The translations under genes and the position numbers were made by a program. The notes beneath the pieces were generated by a model. The model was not told the origin of the DNA, did no database searches, and saw only the letters and a program-made list of their open reading frames with translations. Of a stretch of DNA of 49,433 nucleotides, positions 27,234 through 37,360 are shown in pieces (position 1 is the first letter of the stretch; each line of letters begins with the position of its first letter). The DNA comes from Nitrospira sp. (lineage in GTDB: Bacteria; Nitrospirota; Nitrospiria; Nitrospirales; Nitrospiraceae): the NCBI GenBank assembly GCA_005116965.1, contig SWDG01000026.1, positions 143,027 to 192,459 of the forward strand, read 5' to 3'.

Positions 27234-27475
27234 CCACCCTACTCCAAGTCTCCCCTCTTTCAGAGTCGAGACAAGTAACAATTTCATCTCCAGATTTGAG
27301 CAGATTAAGACAGTCTGCAATCACTCAATCAAGATCTTACGGGACCACCGTCTGCATGATTTCTCTGTGATAATGATCGTGTGGTTTTGCATCGAATGTT
27401 TTTCCTGTGAGGTCTTAGACTTGAACCGCACAGCCATCAGGAGCCCATTCTAGTTCTCCGCATCGCATACCCGAC

Positions 27476-28480
27476 ATGACAAGTACGTCCAACAAACTTG
27501 ATATCGCCTCATCATTTCAACCTCCGATCCCCCTACGGAACGCACATCTCATGACCCTCCTCCCTCGCTACGTGCCCCGAGACACATCCTTGATGGGATT
27601 GCCACAGGAGGCTCGACTCTTTCCCGTTGAACCACAGACACAGCTTCAGGGATTCTGTCATTGGCAAAACGATCGCATGGCGTCTCCCACAGCAGTCCTG
27701 GTTCATGGCCTCGAAGGTTCCAGCGAATCGCGATACATGCGCGGCATTGCGGCAAAGGCCTATCGGGCCGGCTTCAACGTCATTCGCATGAATCAGCGTA
27801 CGTGCGGAGGAACCGAGCATCTCACTCCGACACTATATAACAGCGGTTTGAGCGGAGACTACCGTACGATCCTGAACGAACTGGCCCACCGGGATGGACT
27901 CGACCGCATATGGCTGATCGGGTACTCCATGGGTGGGAATCTCGTCCTGAAAGCGGGAGGCGAGCTGGGCCAAACCGAGCCCGCCCTAGCCGGAGTGGCA
28001 GCAGTATGCCCAAATATCAACCCGACTGCTTGCGCTCGTGCATTGGAGGAGCCTCGTAACTTCATCTATCATCGCCACTTTCTGACTCGCTTGAAGTCGA
28101 GGCTGCTGAAAAAGGCAGCGCTATTGCCAGGGAAATGGGATCTTTCCCAACTCGATCGGATCACCACGATCAGCGAGTTTGATGATCGCTTCACCGCTCA
28201 CGACGGAGGCTATCGAGGCGGTGCCGATTACTACAACAGAGCGGGCGCACGCCATGTGCTCGATGCCATTGCGGTTCCTACGCTCATCATTACGGCACAA
28301 GACGATCCGTTTATTCCCTACTCGATGTTTACCGTACCGACCATTCAGCGGCACCCATACATTCGTGTGGTCGCGCCTCGCCATGGAGGCCATTGCGGGT
28401 TTTTTCACAGAAGCCAAAATGGAGAAGACCCGTACTGGGCGGAAAACCGAATCGTAGACTTTTTGCTGGGTCGGTTATGA
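27476..28480 (+). CDS. Alpha/beta hydrolase, YheT family
   Basis: This 334-residue hydrolase has the COG0429/YheT pattern: N-terminal FQPPIPLRNAHLMTLLPRYV, the oxyanion region AVLVHGLEGSSESRYMRG, the nucleophile elbow IGYSMGGNLVLK (Ser about 151), Asp in TAQDDPFIPYSMF (about 275) and His in PRHGGHCGFF (about 305). The family contains esterases and lipases with poorly defined substrates. It stands alone after tRNA-Asn. No signal peptide is visible. Confidence 0.9.
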   Translation: MTSTSNKLDIASSFQPPIPLRNAHLMTLLPRYVPRDTSLMGLPQEARLFPVEPQTQLQGFCHWQNDRMASPTAVLVHGLEGSSESRYMRGIAAKAYRAGFNVIRMNQRTCGGTEHLTPTLYNSGLSGDYRTILNELAHRDGLDRIWLIGYSMGGNLVLKAGGELGQTEPALAGVAAVCPNINPTACARALEEPRNFIYHRHFLTRLKSRLLKKAALLPGKWDLSQLDRITTISEFDDRFTAHDGGYRGGADYYNRAGARHVLDAIAVPTLIITAQDDPFIPYSMFTVPTIQRHPYIRVVAPRHGGHCGFFHRSQNGEDPYWAENRIVDFLLGRL

Positions 28481-28517
28481 CGGACGCCGCGTAAAGCTTG
28501 TCCCCTGAGTAGAACGC

Positions 28518-29021
28518 CTACGCAACTTTGCGAAGTTTGCGAGACTCCATGGCTGCGACAAGCGGAGCACACTTCCAAACCCAGCTGAGGATGAGCCAGA
28601 CACTATCGGCAACGATGGCCACGATGAAGACCCAGTTGTAAATTGCCTTGCCCACTTTCCCAAGAAACGGATCAAGCGCAAAGAGCAGCACCCCGTACGC
28701 AATGGTGATTGCGAGCAGCGTCGCGCAAGGTACGACCAGACCTTGAAACGGTACCATCCACTTCCATTCTACTGGCGGGTTTCTCGCCAACGCTCTGGCA
28801 CCCAGCCACCCGATCACCACTGAACCACTGTAGCCCACGAATTGGACAAGGTCTGACGCCCGAAGTTTTCCCAGCGAGTTTTCTCGAAACAATGACACCT
28901 GTCCAAGGATCATCGCAAAGAGAAATGCCAGAACCAGAGCGACGCCATATTCCATCATCCATCGTCTGGCCCCCATGACCCAACCTCTCATGCAGCCTAG
29001 CCGTCGGTATTCACCGTTCAC
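28518..29021 (-). CDS. Small integral membrane protein at the end of the proteasome operon
   Basis: This protein of up to 167 residues has about four hydrophobic segments: VALVLAFLFAMILGQV, VGYSGSVVIGWLGA, a segment around CATLLAITIAYGVLLFAL, and WVFIVAIVADSVWLILSWVW. The C-terminus is short and basic (ESRKLRKVA). I recognise no family. The start is unsure: GTG at 29021 or an internal ATG about ten codons on. It follows pafA after 71 bases in the same direction and may be the last gene of that operon. Confidence 0.65.
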   Translation of the reverse strand: MNGEYRRLGCMRGWVMGARRWMMEYGVALVLAFLFAMILGQVSLFRENSLGKLRASDLVQFVGYSGSVVIGWLGARALARNPPVEWKWMVPFQGLVVPCATLLAITIAYGVLLFALDPFLGKVGKAIYNWVFIVAIVADSVWLILSWVWKCAPLVAAMESRKLRKVA

Positions 29022-29092
29022 CTTATGTGCCAGAGCTTAGCATGAGGGGATTCCGACTGAGAAACAAACCGTCATTCCTGAATCTGACTAGC

Positions 29093-30580
29093 TTAGACGA
29101 TCACGCTGTCGAGGTGTGTCCGCACATCTTCCAGATAGGTCTTAAACGGGTCCGGCATGGGAAACGGGGCGCGCCCCCGCACTTGGAAGATCGACCAATT
29201 GATGACATAGGCAGGGAACAAGCCATCAGAGGCTGGAAGCTGATCCGCCACTGAAGCGGGCCGCTCACTCAAGAGAGATCTAACCAGCTCACTGCGGCCG
29301 TAGGCACGCGTGTTTTTGGGCGCAGTGTCCATCGCGAGATCAATGAGGCGGTCCGTCGTCACACGAGGGACACGTCCCTCTTCCAATAATCCGTGATACA
29401 GCCCCTTCGCTGGATTCAGATTGTGATACTCCAAGTCTAAACTCTTCAGCATAGGATCGGCCCACTCGACACGTTCCGCTTCCCGGAAGCAGTCCAGCAA
29501 CCACAGCTTGGACGCCCAATCAACACGCCCGATGAGCTTCTGATAATCGCCGCGCAGATCATGGAGCACTGATGCCCATTGGGCGAGAACCCAATCGGTT
29601 TCTTCATCCTGCCCTCTATAATGCCGGACGGCACAGTCAAGAAACCGTTCTTGAATATCCACAGCCGACATCATCTTGTGAGACTGTAACCGGACCAGCC
29701 AGCGCCGTTCTTGATCCTGTGAAATCTCTTGGAGCGCTTCCACCGGTTCGTCGATCTCTAATTCTTGAGGCGCATGTCCCTCCTCAATCAGCTGCAGCAC
29801 CAGCCCGGTCGTACCCAGCTTCAATGCTGTCGCATATTCGGCCATATTAGAATCGCCCAGCAGCAGATGAATCCGTCGGTATTGATTGGGGTCCGCCAAC
29901 GGTTCATCCCTCGTATTCACAATCGCCCGATTATGCTGCACCCATTCGAAAAAATCGTTCACGATATAATCGGCACGTTGAGAAATTTGAAAGGGCAACT
30001 CCGATACATGTTGCCCACCGAAACTCGAACGTGGAACAAGTAACCGATCCACCTGAATCCAGGCGTCTTGTGGGGCTGCGGAACCGACACGCCCAGAGCC
30101 GGTAAAAATCTGCCTGGTCACAAGAAACGTCACAAGCGGAACCATCCCGCGTCTCGAAAAAGGAAACCGTCGAGACACCAGGTAATTCTCATGCGAACCG
30201 AAGGTCGCATCCGTCTCATGATCGATGTTGTTCTTGATCAACGACACCTGGTCAGAAAACTCGAGAGCTTCGATCGTTCGCTGCAACAAAAGATCCCCTG
30301 CACGGTCCGACGCCACGACATCCATGAGAGAATGACATTCCGGCGAAGCATACTCCAAGTGCCCCATGTCCAAATACATTCGTCCGGCGTTGGTCAGAAA
30401 TCCCCCATTGCCAGGAGGCTCATCATGGCCCCGATGGTGCAAATCCAGCACGCCACGCCGCTGAACCTGGAACAGATGATCACGAATCTTCTGCGCAAAC
30501 CACGCCGGAGAATGGTCCGGTCGATCCTCGTGGATCAAGAGTCCGTATTCAGTCTCTAAACCGAAGATACGATTCAACAT
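29093..30580 (-). CDS. pafA: PafA-type ligase for the UBact/Pup modifier
   Basis: This 495-residue carboxylate-amine ligase of the PafA/Dop fold attaches the C-terminal Glu of the modifier to target lysines using ATP. The N-terminal IFGLETEYGLL carries the nucleotide/Mg-binding Glu. MYLDMGHLEYASPECHS contains the catalytic Asp (Asp71). KNNIDHETDATFGSHENYLV, NTRDEPLADPNQYRRIHLL and LDLEYHNLNPAKGLYHGL are the other shared motifs. It lacks the long loop that marks Dop, which is why it is called PafA rather than Dop. It starts four bases after the proteasome alpha gene. Confidence 0.93.
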   Translation of the reverse strand: MLNRIFGLETEYGLLIHEDRPDHSPAWFAQKIRDHLFQVQRRGVLDLHHRGHDEPPGNGGFLTNAGRMYLDMGHLEYASPECHSLMDVVASDRAGDLLLQRTIEALEFSDQVSLIKNNIDHETDATFGSHENYLVSRRFPFSRRGMVPLVTFLVTRQIFTGSGRVGSAAPQDAWIQVDRLLVPRSSFGGQHVSELPFQISQRADYIVNDFFEWVQHNRAIVNTRDEPLADPNQYRRIHLLLGDSNMAEYATALKLGTTGLVLQLIEEGHAPQELEIDEPVEALQEISQDQERRWLVRLQSHKMMSAVDIQERFLDCAVRHYRGQDEETDWVLAQWASVLHDLRGDYQKLIGRVDWASKLWLLDCFREAERVEWADPMLKSLDLEYHNLNPAKGLYHGLLEEGRVPRVTTDRLIDLAMDTAPKNTRAYGRSELVRSLLSERPASVADQLPASDGLFPAYVINWSIFQVRGRAPFPMPDPFKTYLEDVRTHLDSVIV

Positions 30581-30584
30581 GCTA

Positions 30585-31394
30585 TTACGAGAGTGATGGG
30601 CTCAGCTCATTGGGGAGCAGTGTTTTCAGTTCATCAACCCCAAGGGCTCGATACTTGGAGGGTCCTTGCACATGGCGATCAAGCAAGGCACATTCGACCG
30701 TCTTTTCAGCAATACATCGCCGCAGATAGGCATAGAGTGTCTCAGTATCCGTCGCTAGCTGATCAGGGCTGGTCCTCGCCTCGTCATGGCCTTCTCCCTC
30801 GTCCAGGGCTCGTCGCTGCGCTTGATCACCGACCGCCCACGTGCGAATCGCCGCACCGACAGCGTCCGCAAGAGACGCAAGAGACTGCTCTCGGAGATAT
30901 CCCGCCATCTTCTGCTCGACCGCCGACGTCGCAGCAAGCACTGCGTACTGGCTCTTTTCCTCAAACGTCCCGTCGTAGTTGATCGTCAAGAACCCGTCTT
31001 TCCCGGCTTTCTGTCCGAGCTCTGCCAGCAAGATTTTCACGATGAAGGGGGCCTTGAATACCTCTTCAAACGCCTGTTTGATTGCCGGCGCCATCCCGTA
31101 CTTCACCAGACGGCCTCCAGTCACATCGGACGCTGAGCGATTGAATCCTTCGACGTGAGCCATCTCCAACAGATTGAATCGCAGCTTCTCAAGATCAGCT
31201 GGGTGGCCCATCCCACCCAGGGCTAGACGATCGTAAATCTCATAGAGTTTGGGTGTGCCCTTGCTCATCGTCATGAGCAGAATGCCGCGCTCACACGTGA
31301 CACCGACAACAGGGGCCCCCTCCTTAAACTGCTCATCGAGATAGGTCCGACGATTACCAACTGCTTCGACCCATTTATATGGTTCTTCATACAT
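30585..31394 (-). CDS. prcA: 20S proteasome alpha subunit
   Basis: This 269-residue subunit forms the outer, gating rings of the 20S core. The proteasome fold is seen in VVGVTCERGILLMTMSK, LYEIYDRLALGGMGHPADLE and GRLVKYGMAPAIKQAFEEVF. There is no processed N-terminal Thr, as expected for alpha. The N-terminus (MYEEPYKWVEAVGNRRTYL) is the predicted gate region. The C-terminal third is charged and variable. The start overlaps the beta subunit gene by eight bases. Confidence 0.92.
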   Translation of the reverse strand: MYEEPYKWVEAVGNRRTYLDEQFKEGAPVVGVTCERGILLMTMSKGTPKLYEIYDRLALGGMGHPADLEKLRFNLLEMAHVEGFNRSASDVTGGRLVKYGMAPAIKQAFEEVFKAPFIVKILLAELGQKAGKDGFLTINYDGTFEEKSQYAVLAATSAVEQKMAGYLREQSLASLADAVGAAIRTWAVGDQAQRRALDEGEGHDEARTSPDQLATDTETLYAYLRRCIAEKTVECALLDRHVQGPSKYRALGVDELKTLLPNELSPSLS

Positions 31395-32160
31395 GGCGGC
31401 TGACCTTTGCCTCGAACAAGGGCTTCAATTGCGCGTCCGGCATCGTGCGCACACCGGAGGCGGTGATGAATTTGATCACCGGATAGAGACCAGCTTCTCG
31501 ATTGACCCCTCCGGTCGCGCTGTCGAATTCTGCGGCACTCGTCAACAGTCTCAATGCCTGAACAGTCGCCTGCTCTTCCAGCATCGCGCTCAACGGCTGT
31601 TCGCCCCATGTATTCACGTAATGGAGGATTCCGCGAATAGTCGGTGAACCGGACCCGGATACTGCATAATCCACTCCTTCGAACTCCGCACCAAGAATGT
31701 CGTAAAAATAGATCTTTGCCGCTTCCTGCTCGAAGTCGTACCCGGCAAAGATCGGCACCACAGCACCCGTCCCCGCCAGCGCCGCCGGGACGTTGTCTTT
31801 CAGCAACTTTGAGAGGGCCCTGAGTTTCCCCTCAAAACTGAGTTCCTGAAGCTGCGTCCGCCGAAAATACTTGAACGAATGTTCAAGGATGCGCGCCATT
31901 TCATACGCCGTTGCTGGCACTCCGGCGATCGCCATGACACTATGCCGATCGATCTCCAACACCTTATCAGTGCGGTCGTACATCACCATATTGCCGGCGG
32001 TCGCACGCCGATCCCCGGCGACCAACACTCCATCGCGGTACTTGAACGCGAGGATCGTCGTAGCCGTTGTCAGTTCCTGCCCTCGCGCAGCCTGCCCCAG
32101 CACGCCAAACACATACCCCTGTCCTTTCAACAGCTGATAGAAATCGCTCTGCATACCCAT
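31387..32160 (-). CDS. prcB: 20S proteasome beta subunit (catalytic)
   Basis: From the ATG at 32160 (AGGTGA just upstream) this is a 257-residue precursor with a 33-residue propeptide ending ELTTA. Cleavage would expose TTILAFKYRDGVLVAGDRRA. Counting from that Thr1, Asp17 and Lys33 are in place, so the full catalytic set is present. The mature subunit would form the inner proteolytic rings. An in-frame TTG at 32196 would lengthen the propeptide by 12 residues but has no good ribosome site. The downstream alpha gene overlaps it. Confidence 0.95.
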   Translation of the reverse strand: MGMQSDFYQLLKGQGYVFGVLGQAARGQELTTATTILAFKYRDGVLVAGDRRATAGNMVMYDRTDKVLEIDRHSVMAIAGVPATAYEMARILEHSFKYFRRTQLQELSFEGKLRALSKLLKDNVPAALAGTGAVVPIFAGYDFEQEAAKIYFYDILGAEFEGVDYAVSGSGSPTIRGILHYVNTWGEQPLSAMLEEQATVQALRLLTSAAEFDSATGGVNREAGLYPVIKFITASGVRTMPDAQLKPLFEAKVSRHV

Positions 32161-32240
32161 TGGTTCACCTAGTGCTGAATGCTGATCCCTAATCAAAGCG
32201 CTGTTTCCTCCTCAGCGCTCGGGAGTCAACACGTCTTCGA

Positions 32241-32435
32241 CTATTCACCCGTCCGCTGCCGATACCGCTCTGCCTGTTTGGGATCGACCTTGCGCATCCG
32301 CTTCATGAGGCTATCCTTCTCAGGTGATCCCGTATCCGGCCGTCGCGGCCCGCCGCCTTCTTCCTGTGGACTTGGCGATTTCGGCATAGGATCAACTGGC
32401 CCCTCACGTCGTTCCGGCGTCATACCGTGTGTCAT
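32241..32435 (-). CDS. ubact: UBact/Pup-like protein modifier
   Basis: This 64-residue, hydrophilic and probably disordered protein ends KQAERYRQRTGE. It lies directly between dop and the proteasome beta gene, the position of Pup in actinobacteria. Its N-terminal half is rich in Pro, Gly and Glu, and its C-terminal half is helical and basic. The C-terminal R-T-G-E matches the UBact family described from Nitrospirota and other gram-negative phyla. Pup usually ends Gly-Gly-Gln or Gly-Gly-Glu. The terminal Glu is genome-encoded, so it should be ligation-ready. The start overlaps the dop stop (ATGA). Confidence 0.92.
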   Translation of the reverse strand: MTHGMTPERREGPVDPMPKSPSPQEEGGGPRRPDTGSPEKDSLMKRMRKVDPKQAERYRQRTGE

Positions 32436-33958
32436 GCGTCACCATCCTTCCTGTGTCGCCAGGTTGCCAGCGCATCAGCCGGTGAATGGGCACACTGGAA
32501 GACACCCATGCATCGTCGGACTTCCTGTGGATCAAAGAGATCTCCCATCTCCAGACTGTGCGCGCGCAACCTACCTACGAACTGAATCCGTTCCCATTGC
32601 ATCGATTGAATCTGATCAGGAAAACGCTGTACGCAGAGCCCGCGCAGCCCGCCACGGGTATCGCTTGGACCATTCCGAATCGCCTCGTCAATTGTCTCGT
32701 CGGTCGTCATCCGCCAAGCTTTCCCCTCGGCTTCCAATCCTAGGTACAGCCCTTGTTCAGGATTGATATTGTGATACTCCAAGTCCAAGCTTGCCAACCA
32801 GGGATCGTCCCAGCCAAGCCGCTCTTCTCGTAGAAACGTCTCGAGCAACCACTGTTTCGTGATCCAATCGAGCTTCCCCACTAACTGTGAACGGTCTTGC
32901 GACAATAGACGCAAGGTATTACTCCACTCATTCAATAGCCAATCCGACTCTTCGTCTGATCCGGCCAACTCGTGGCATGCCGCCTCACAGTAATGCGCTT
33001 GAAGTTCCACGGCAGAAAGCCTCTGTCCATTTTTGAGACGAACCACTGCTTTCAGGTCCGGATCGCGTGACACCTGTTTCACGGCGGCCACCGGCTGATC
33101 CAAAACAAGATCAGGCGCAGCCCCTCGCTCGATGAGATCGAGCACGAGCCTGGTCGTCCCGACCTTGAGCGCCGTCGCATACTCGCACATGTTGGCGTCG
33201 CCGATGATGAGATGGAGCCGCCGATACTTCTCACGATCCGCATGAGGCTCATCTCTGGTGTTGAGAATCGGTCGGTTATGCATCGTATCGACGCCCAACT
33301 CAGCCTCCATAAAGTCGGCGCGTTGAGAGAGCTGATACGCTCCGGGAACATGCCCGGACTCCTGCGCTTCGGTCCCGACCTTCCCCGCACCGGCAATGAC
33401 CTGTCGGCTCACCAAGAACGGCATCAAGCCGGTAACGAGAGCCGGGAAGGGAACGGCCCGCGAGACGAGATAGTTGTCGTGACAGCCATAACTGTGACCG
33501 TGGAAATCTGTGTTGTTTTTGTACAGCCGGAGGTGCGGGCCGCCAAGTGTCCGATTACGTCGCTGAGCAGCGCGGAGAACGATACGCTCACCCGCACGAT
33601 CTTGAGCCAGCAGGTCTCGAAGTGTTCGGCACTCAGGCGTTGAATATTCCGGATGCGTATGGTCGTTATAGAATCGTGCGCCGTTCGGCAACACGAGGTC
33701 ACTCTTCATGTCATGGAACGAAAAGGGACGATGGGCATCGCGTTGTGCGAACTCATCCTCCTCTCGATCCTGCTGCAAGCCCGAGGCACGAAAGCCGCGA
33801 ACGTCCTCATGTGGATCCTCACCCGCATAGTCCCAACGCCTCTCAAAGGAAGCATCCAGATGGGCCCGCACCAATTCCATCGACTCGACGACTGGATCCA
33901 CTTCCGGCACGTCATCGCGCGTGATCCCGTATTCAGTTTCAATACCAAAAAGACGCAT
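32432..33958 (-). CDS. dop: Dop-type depupylase (UBact-specific)
   Basis: This 508-residue PafA homologue has MRLFGIETEYGIT at the start, the catalytic Asp99 in ARFYNDHTHPEYSTPECRT, YKNNTDFHGHSYGCHDNYLV, NTRDEPHADREKYRRLHLI and LDLEYHNINPEQGLYLGL. Between about residues 45 and 88 it carries an insert (GEDPHEDVRGFRASG onward) corresponding to the Dop-loop, which PafA lacks. Dop removes the modifier from substrates and in actinobacteria also deamidates Pup. Deamidation should be unnecessary here because the modifier ends in Glu. It starts 63 bases after the ARC gene. Confidence 0.93.
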   Translation of the reverse strand: MRLFGIETEYGITRDDVPEVDPVVESMELVRAHLDASFERRWDYAGEDPHEDVRGFRASGLQQDREEDEFAQRDAHRPFSFHDMKSDLVLPNGARFYNDHTHPEYSTPECRTLRDLLAQDRAGERIVLRAAQRRNRTLGGPHLRLYKNNTDFHGHSYGCHDNYLVSRAVPFPALVTGLMPFLVSRQVIAGAGKVGTEAQESGHVPGAYQLSQRADFMEAELGVDTMHNRPILNTRDEPHADREKYRRLHLIIGDANMCEYATALKVGTTRLVLDLIERGAAPDLVLDQPVAAVKQVSRDPDLKAVVRLKNGQRLSAVELQAHYCEAACHELAGSDEESDWLLNEWSNTLRLLSQDRSQLVGKLDWITKQWLLETFLREERLGWDDPWLASLDLEYHNINPEQGLYLGLEAEGKAWRMTTDETIDEAIRNGPSDTRGGLRGLCVQRFPDQIQSMQWERIQFVGRLRAHSLEMGDLFDPQEVRRCMGVFQCAHSPADALATWRHRKDGDA

Positions 33959-34021
33959 AATCGTCAGCTGACAGGCTCAAATCACCTATGTTTTGTCAGC
34001 GTGTTCCCTATCAGCCTTTCC

Positions 34022-35758
34022 TCAAATGATCTGATTGACCAGGCGCTCTTCGGTCTGACGCCCACGCCGGAACGACGAAACCCCAACAACCTGTTCCGGG
34101 TGATGATCCAGCAGCTTCAGCCACTCCTCCGCCGCATCGTCCGGCGGCAACATGTTACCCTCTCGAAATTCCTCTGAGACGGAATCCAAGAAGTCTTTGG
34201 TCTGCAAGCCAGACGGCTGCCCCGACTGAACCGTACGGTCGATCGCCTTTTCCTTGGCACGCTGAACAATCGACGCCAAGATGGCTCCGCTCACCAGATC
34301 GCCACGGTACAGCACCTTGTGTTGCCCGCTCCTGAGCCTGATGGACAGCAGCCGATTATCCTCCGTTCGACGGAAGATGGACTCGATGATGTCTGCAACG
34401 AGCGAAGCCACCGCTCGCACGTGCTCACCGCCTCGTTCCTGTATCAACGCCGGATCCAGCGGCAGATCCACTGTTAAATAGACCCTCATAATATCAGCTG
34501 CAGCATCTCTGCTCGGTCGGCTGACTTTGATTTTCCGATCAATGCGGCCTGGGCGCAGCACCGCCGGATCGATCAAGTCAGGGCGGTTAGACGCCAGGAT
34601 GATGACGACGTCGTGCAGCGACTCGATCCCGTCCATTTCACTGCAAAACATTGGCACGAGCGTGTTCGAGATATTGAAGGATCGCATGGCGCGTCGCGTT
34701 CCCAAAATCGACTCCGCTTCGTCGATAAAGATAAACGGCAAGGCGCCATCCCTGCGTCTCGCCCTGGCTTGCTCGAAGAGGTCACGAACCATCCGCTCCG
34801 ATTCCCCCAGCCACATGTTGAGGATTTCAGGCCCTTTCACATGCAGGAACGCTCCGCTTGTCACAGGCGGATGCTTGTCCCGATCTGGCTGGTGCTCTGG
34901 CTTGGATTCGCTGACCAGCTTGGCCAAGCTACCGGCGGCCGCTTGCCCGATAAGGGTCTTCCCGCATCCGGGCGGCCCGTAGAGAAGAAAACCCTTGGGT
35001 TGTGAAAACTTGAACCGCTCAAATGTCTCGGCATGAAGCAGTGGATACTCAATCGCCTTTCGAATAGCAGCGATCGCCTCGTTCTGTCCGCCAATCTGCT
35101 CCCAAGTAATGTTCGGTGTTTCGTCAAGGACATGTCGGCTCGCTTTGCGATCGCCCAGTTTTTCGATCGCCACACGGTGGCTAGGATCGATGCGGATCTC
35201 ATCACCCGCCTTGAGCTCCACGTCGACGAGATCGGTCGACCGCTGTAGAATCAACGATTGCCGGCCCATCTCCTGCTCAAACCGCAATCGTCCATCAAGC
35301 ATGGCTTCCGCCAGCTTCAAGATGGGTCCATTCCGATCGTACCCGAGCGTCTTAATCACGGCGTAGGCTTCGTTGACCAGAATCTGACTTCCGATCTTCA
35401 GATCCGTCTCGGGGACGCGGGGGTCCACATTGGCATAGTACTCAGCCCCACCGACGACGATGCGGGCGAGTCCCGCCCCTGGGACATCCAGCAAGATACC
35501 GATTCGACTAGCCGGTGCCGTCAGTTTGGCAACGACCTCGCCGACTTTCTTGAATTCCAGTTCGCGTTGTTGCTGGGCGGCTTGAGACAGCGTCACCGCA
35601 TGGCGCAGCTTATACAGCAGCTTCTGCCGAGCATCTCCCTCTGGAAATGAGGCTAGACATTGCTCAATCAATTCGAGCGGATCGGTCCCCGTCTTCAACG
35701 ACGGGTCATCGTTCCGATTGTTGGGTTCATCCTGTTCAGGAGTTCTACGATCACTCAT
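34022..35758 (-). CDS. arc: Proteasome-associated AAA ATPase ARC/Mpa
   Basis: This protein of about 578 residues has an N-terminal coiled coil (ARQKLLYKLRHAVTLSQAAQ), OB-type domains (about 85-210), and one AAA module with Walker A YGPPGCGKTLIGQAAAG, Walker B LPFIFIDEAES and the arginine-finger region RPGRIDRKIKVSRPSR. ARC/Mpa rings capture tagged proteins through the coiled coil, unfold them and feed the 20S core. The C-terminus reads RLVNQII and lacks the Tyr of the HbYX motif usual for docking. ATG at 35758 has GGAGG seven bases upstream; an in-frame GTG at 35782 is less likely. Confidence 0.93.
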   Translation of the reverse strand: MSDRRTPEQDEPNNRNDDPSLKTGTDPLELIEQCLASFPEGDARQKLLYKLRHAVTLSQAAQQQRELEFKKVGEVVAKLTAPASRIGILLDVPGAGLARIVVGGAEYYANVDPRVPETDLKIGSQILVNEAYAVIKTLGYDRNGPILKLAEAMLDGRLRFEQEMGRQSLILQRSTDLVDVELKAGDEIRIDPSHRVAIEKLGDRKASRHVLDETPNITWEQIGGQNEAIAAIRKAIEYPLLHAETFERFKFSQPKGFLLYGPPGCGKTLIGQAAAGSLAKLVSESKPEHQPDRDKHPPVTSGAFLHVKGPEILNMWLGESERMVRDLFEQARARRRDGALPFIFIDEAESILGTRRAMRSFNISNTLVPMFCSEMDGIESLHDVVIILASNRPDLIDPAVLRPGRIDRKIKVSRPSRDAAADIMRVYLTVDLPLDPALIQERGGEHVRAVASLVADIIESIFRRTEDNRLLSIRLRSGQHKVLYRGDLVSGAILASIVQRAKEKAIDRTVQSGQPSGLQTKDFLDSVSEEFREGNMLPPDDAAEEWLKLLDHHPEQVVGVSSFRRGRQTEERLVNQII

Positions 35759-35823
35759 GGGAGGGCCTCCACAAGACGGCACCGCATGATCCTACCATAC
35801 GCGCACGTTGGATTACCGGTTCA

Positions 35824-36934
<1,111 letters not shown>

Positions 36935-36942
<8 letters not shown>

Positions 36943-37360
36943 CCAAGACCTGCACGACGAGTTCACGCATTCTGGCACGGGTATCGAAATCCACCAGCAC
37001 GATTTGTTGCCAGGTGCCGAGCAGAAGCGCACCGGCCGCAAACGGAATGGTGACCGACGGCCCCTGGAGTTGCCCTCGAAGATGGCTGTGGCCGTTGTCT
37101 TCACCAGGATTCACCGTGTTGTGCTGCCATCGAGGATCAGGAGGAACGAGACGATCCCAAAACGTTTTCGTGTCTGCGCGAATCCCCGGTTCATCCTCAA
37201 TAATCATGACGGAGGCGGTGGTGTGTTTGACGAAGACCGTCACGATTCCGGCCTTGAGGGTAGAACCAGCCAACGCATCGGCAACGGATTTGGTGATGTT
37301 GTCGACCTGCGTCTCACCTTCCATGCGAATCGTCAGCAAAACGGTATGGATACCCATCAT
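36935..37360 (-). CDS. YjbQ/UPF0047 family protein
   Basis: This 141-residue protein matches the YjbQ family: VFVKHTTASVMIIEDEPGI, NTVNPGEDNGHSHLRGQLQGP and GTWQQIVLVDFDTRARMREL. The conserved His residues line a putative active site. Members have weak thiamine-phosphate synthase activity, but their real role is not settled. Its start overlaps the stop of the HD-domain gene and its end overlaps the HtrA start, so all three are translationally linked. Confidence 0.93.

Noticed and set aside
36945-37104. N-terminal extension of the HtrA frame
   Set aside because: It overlaps the YjbQ gene, has no signal-peptide character, and a GTG at 36942 directly precedes a proper signal peptide.
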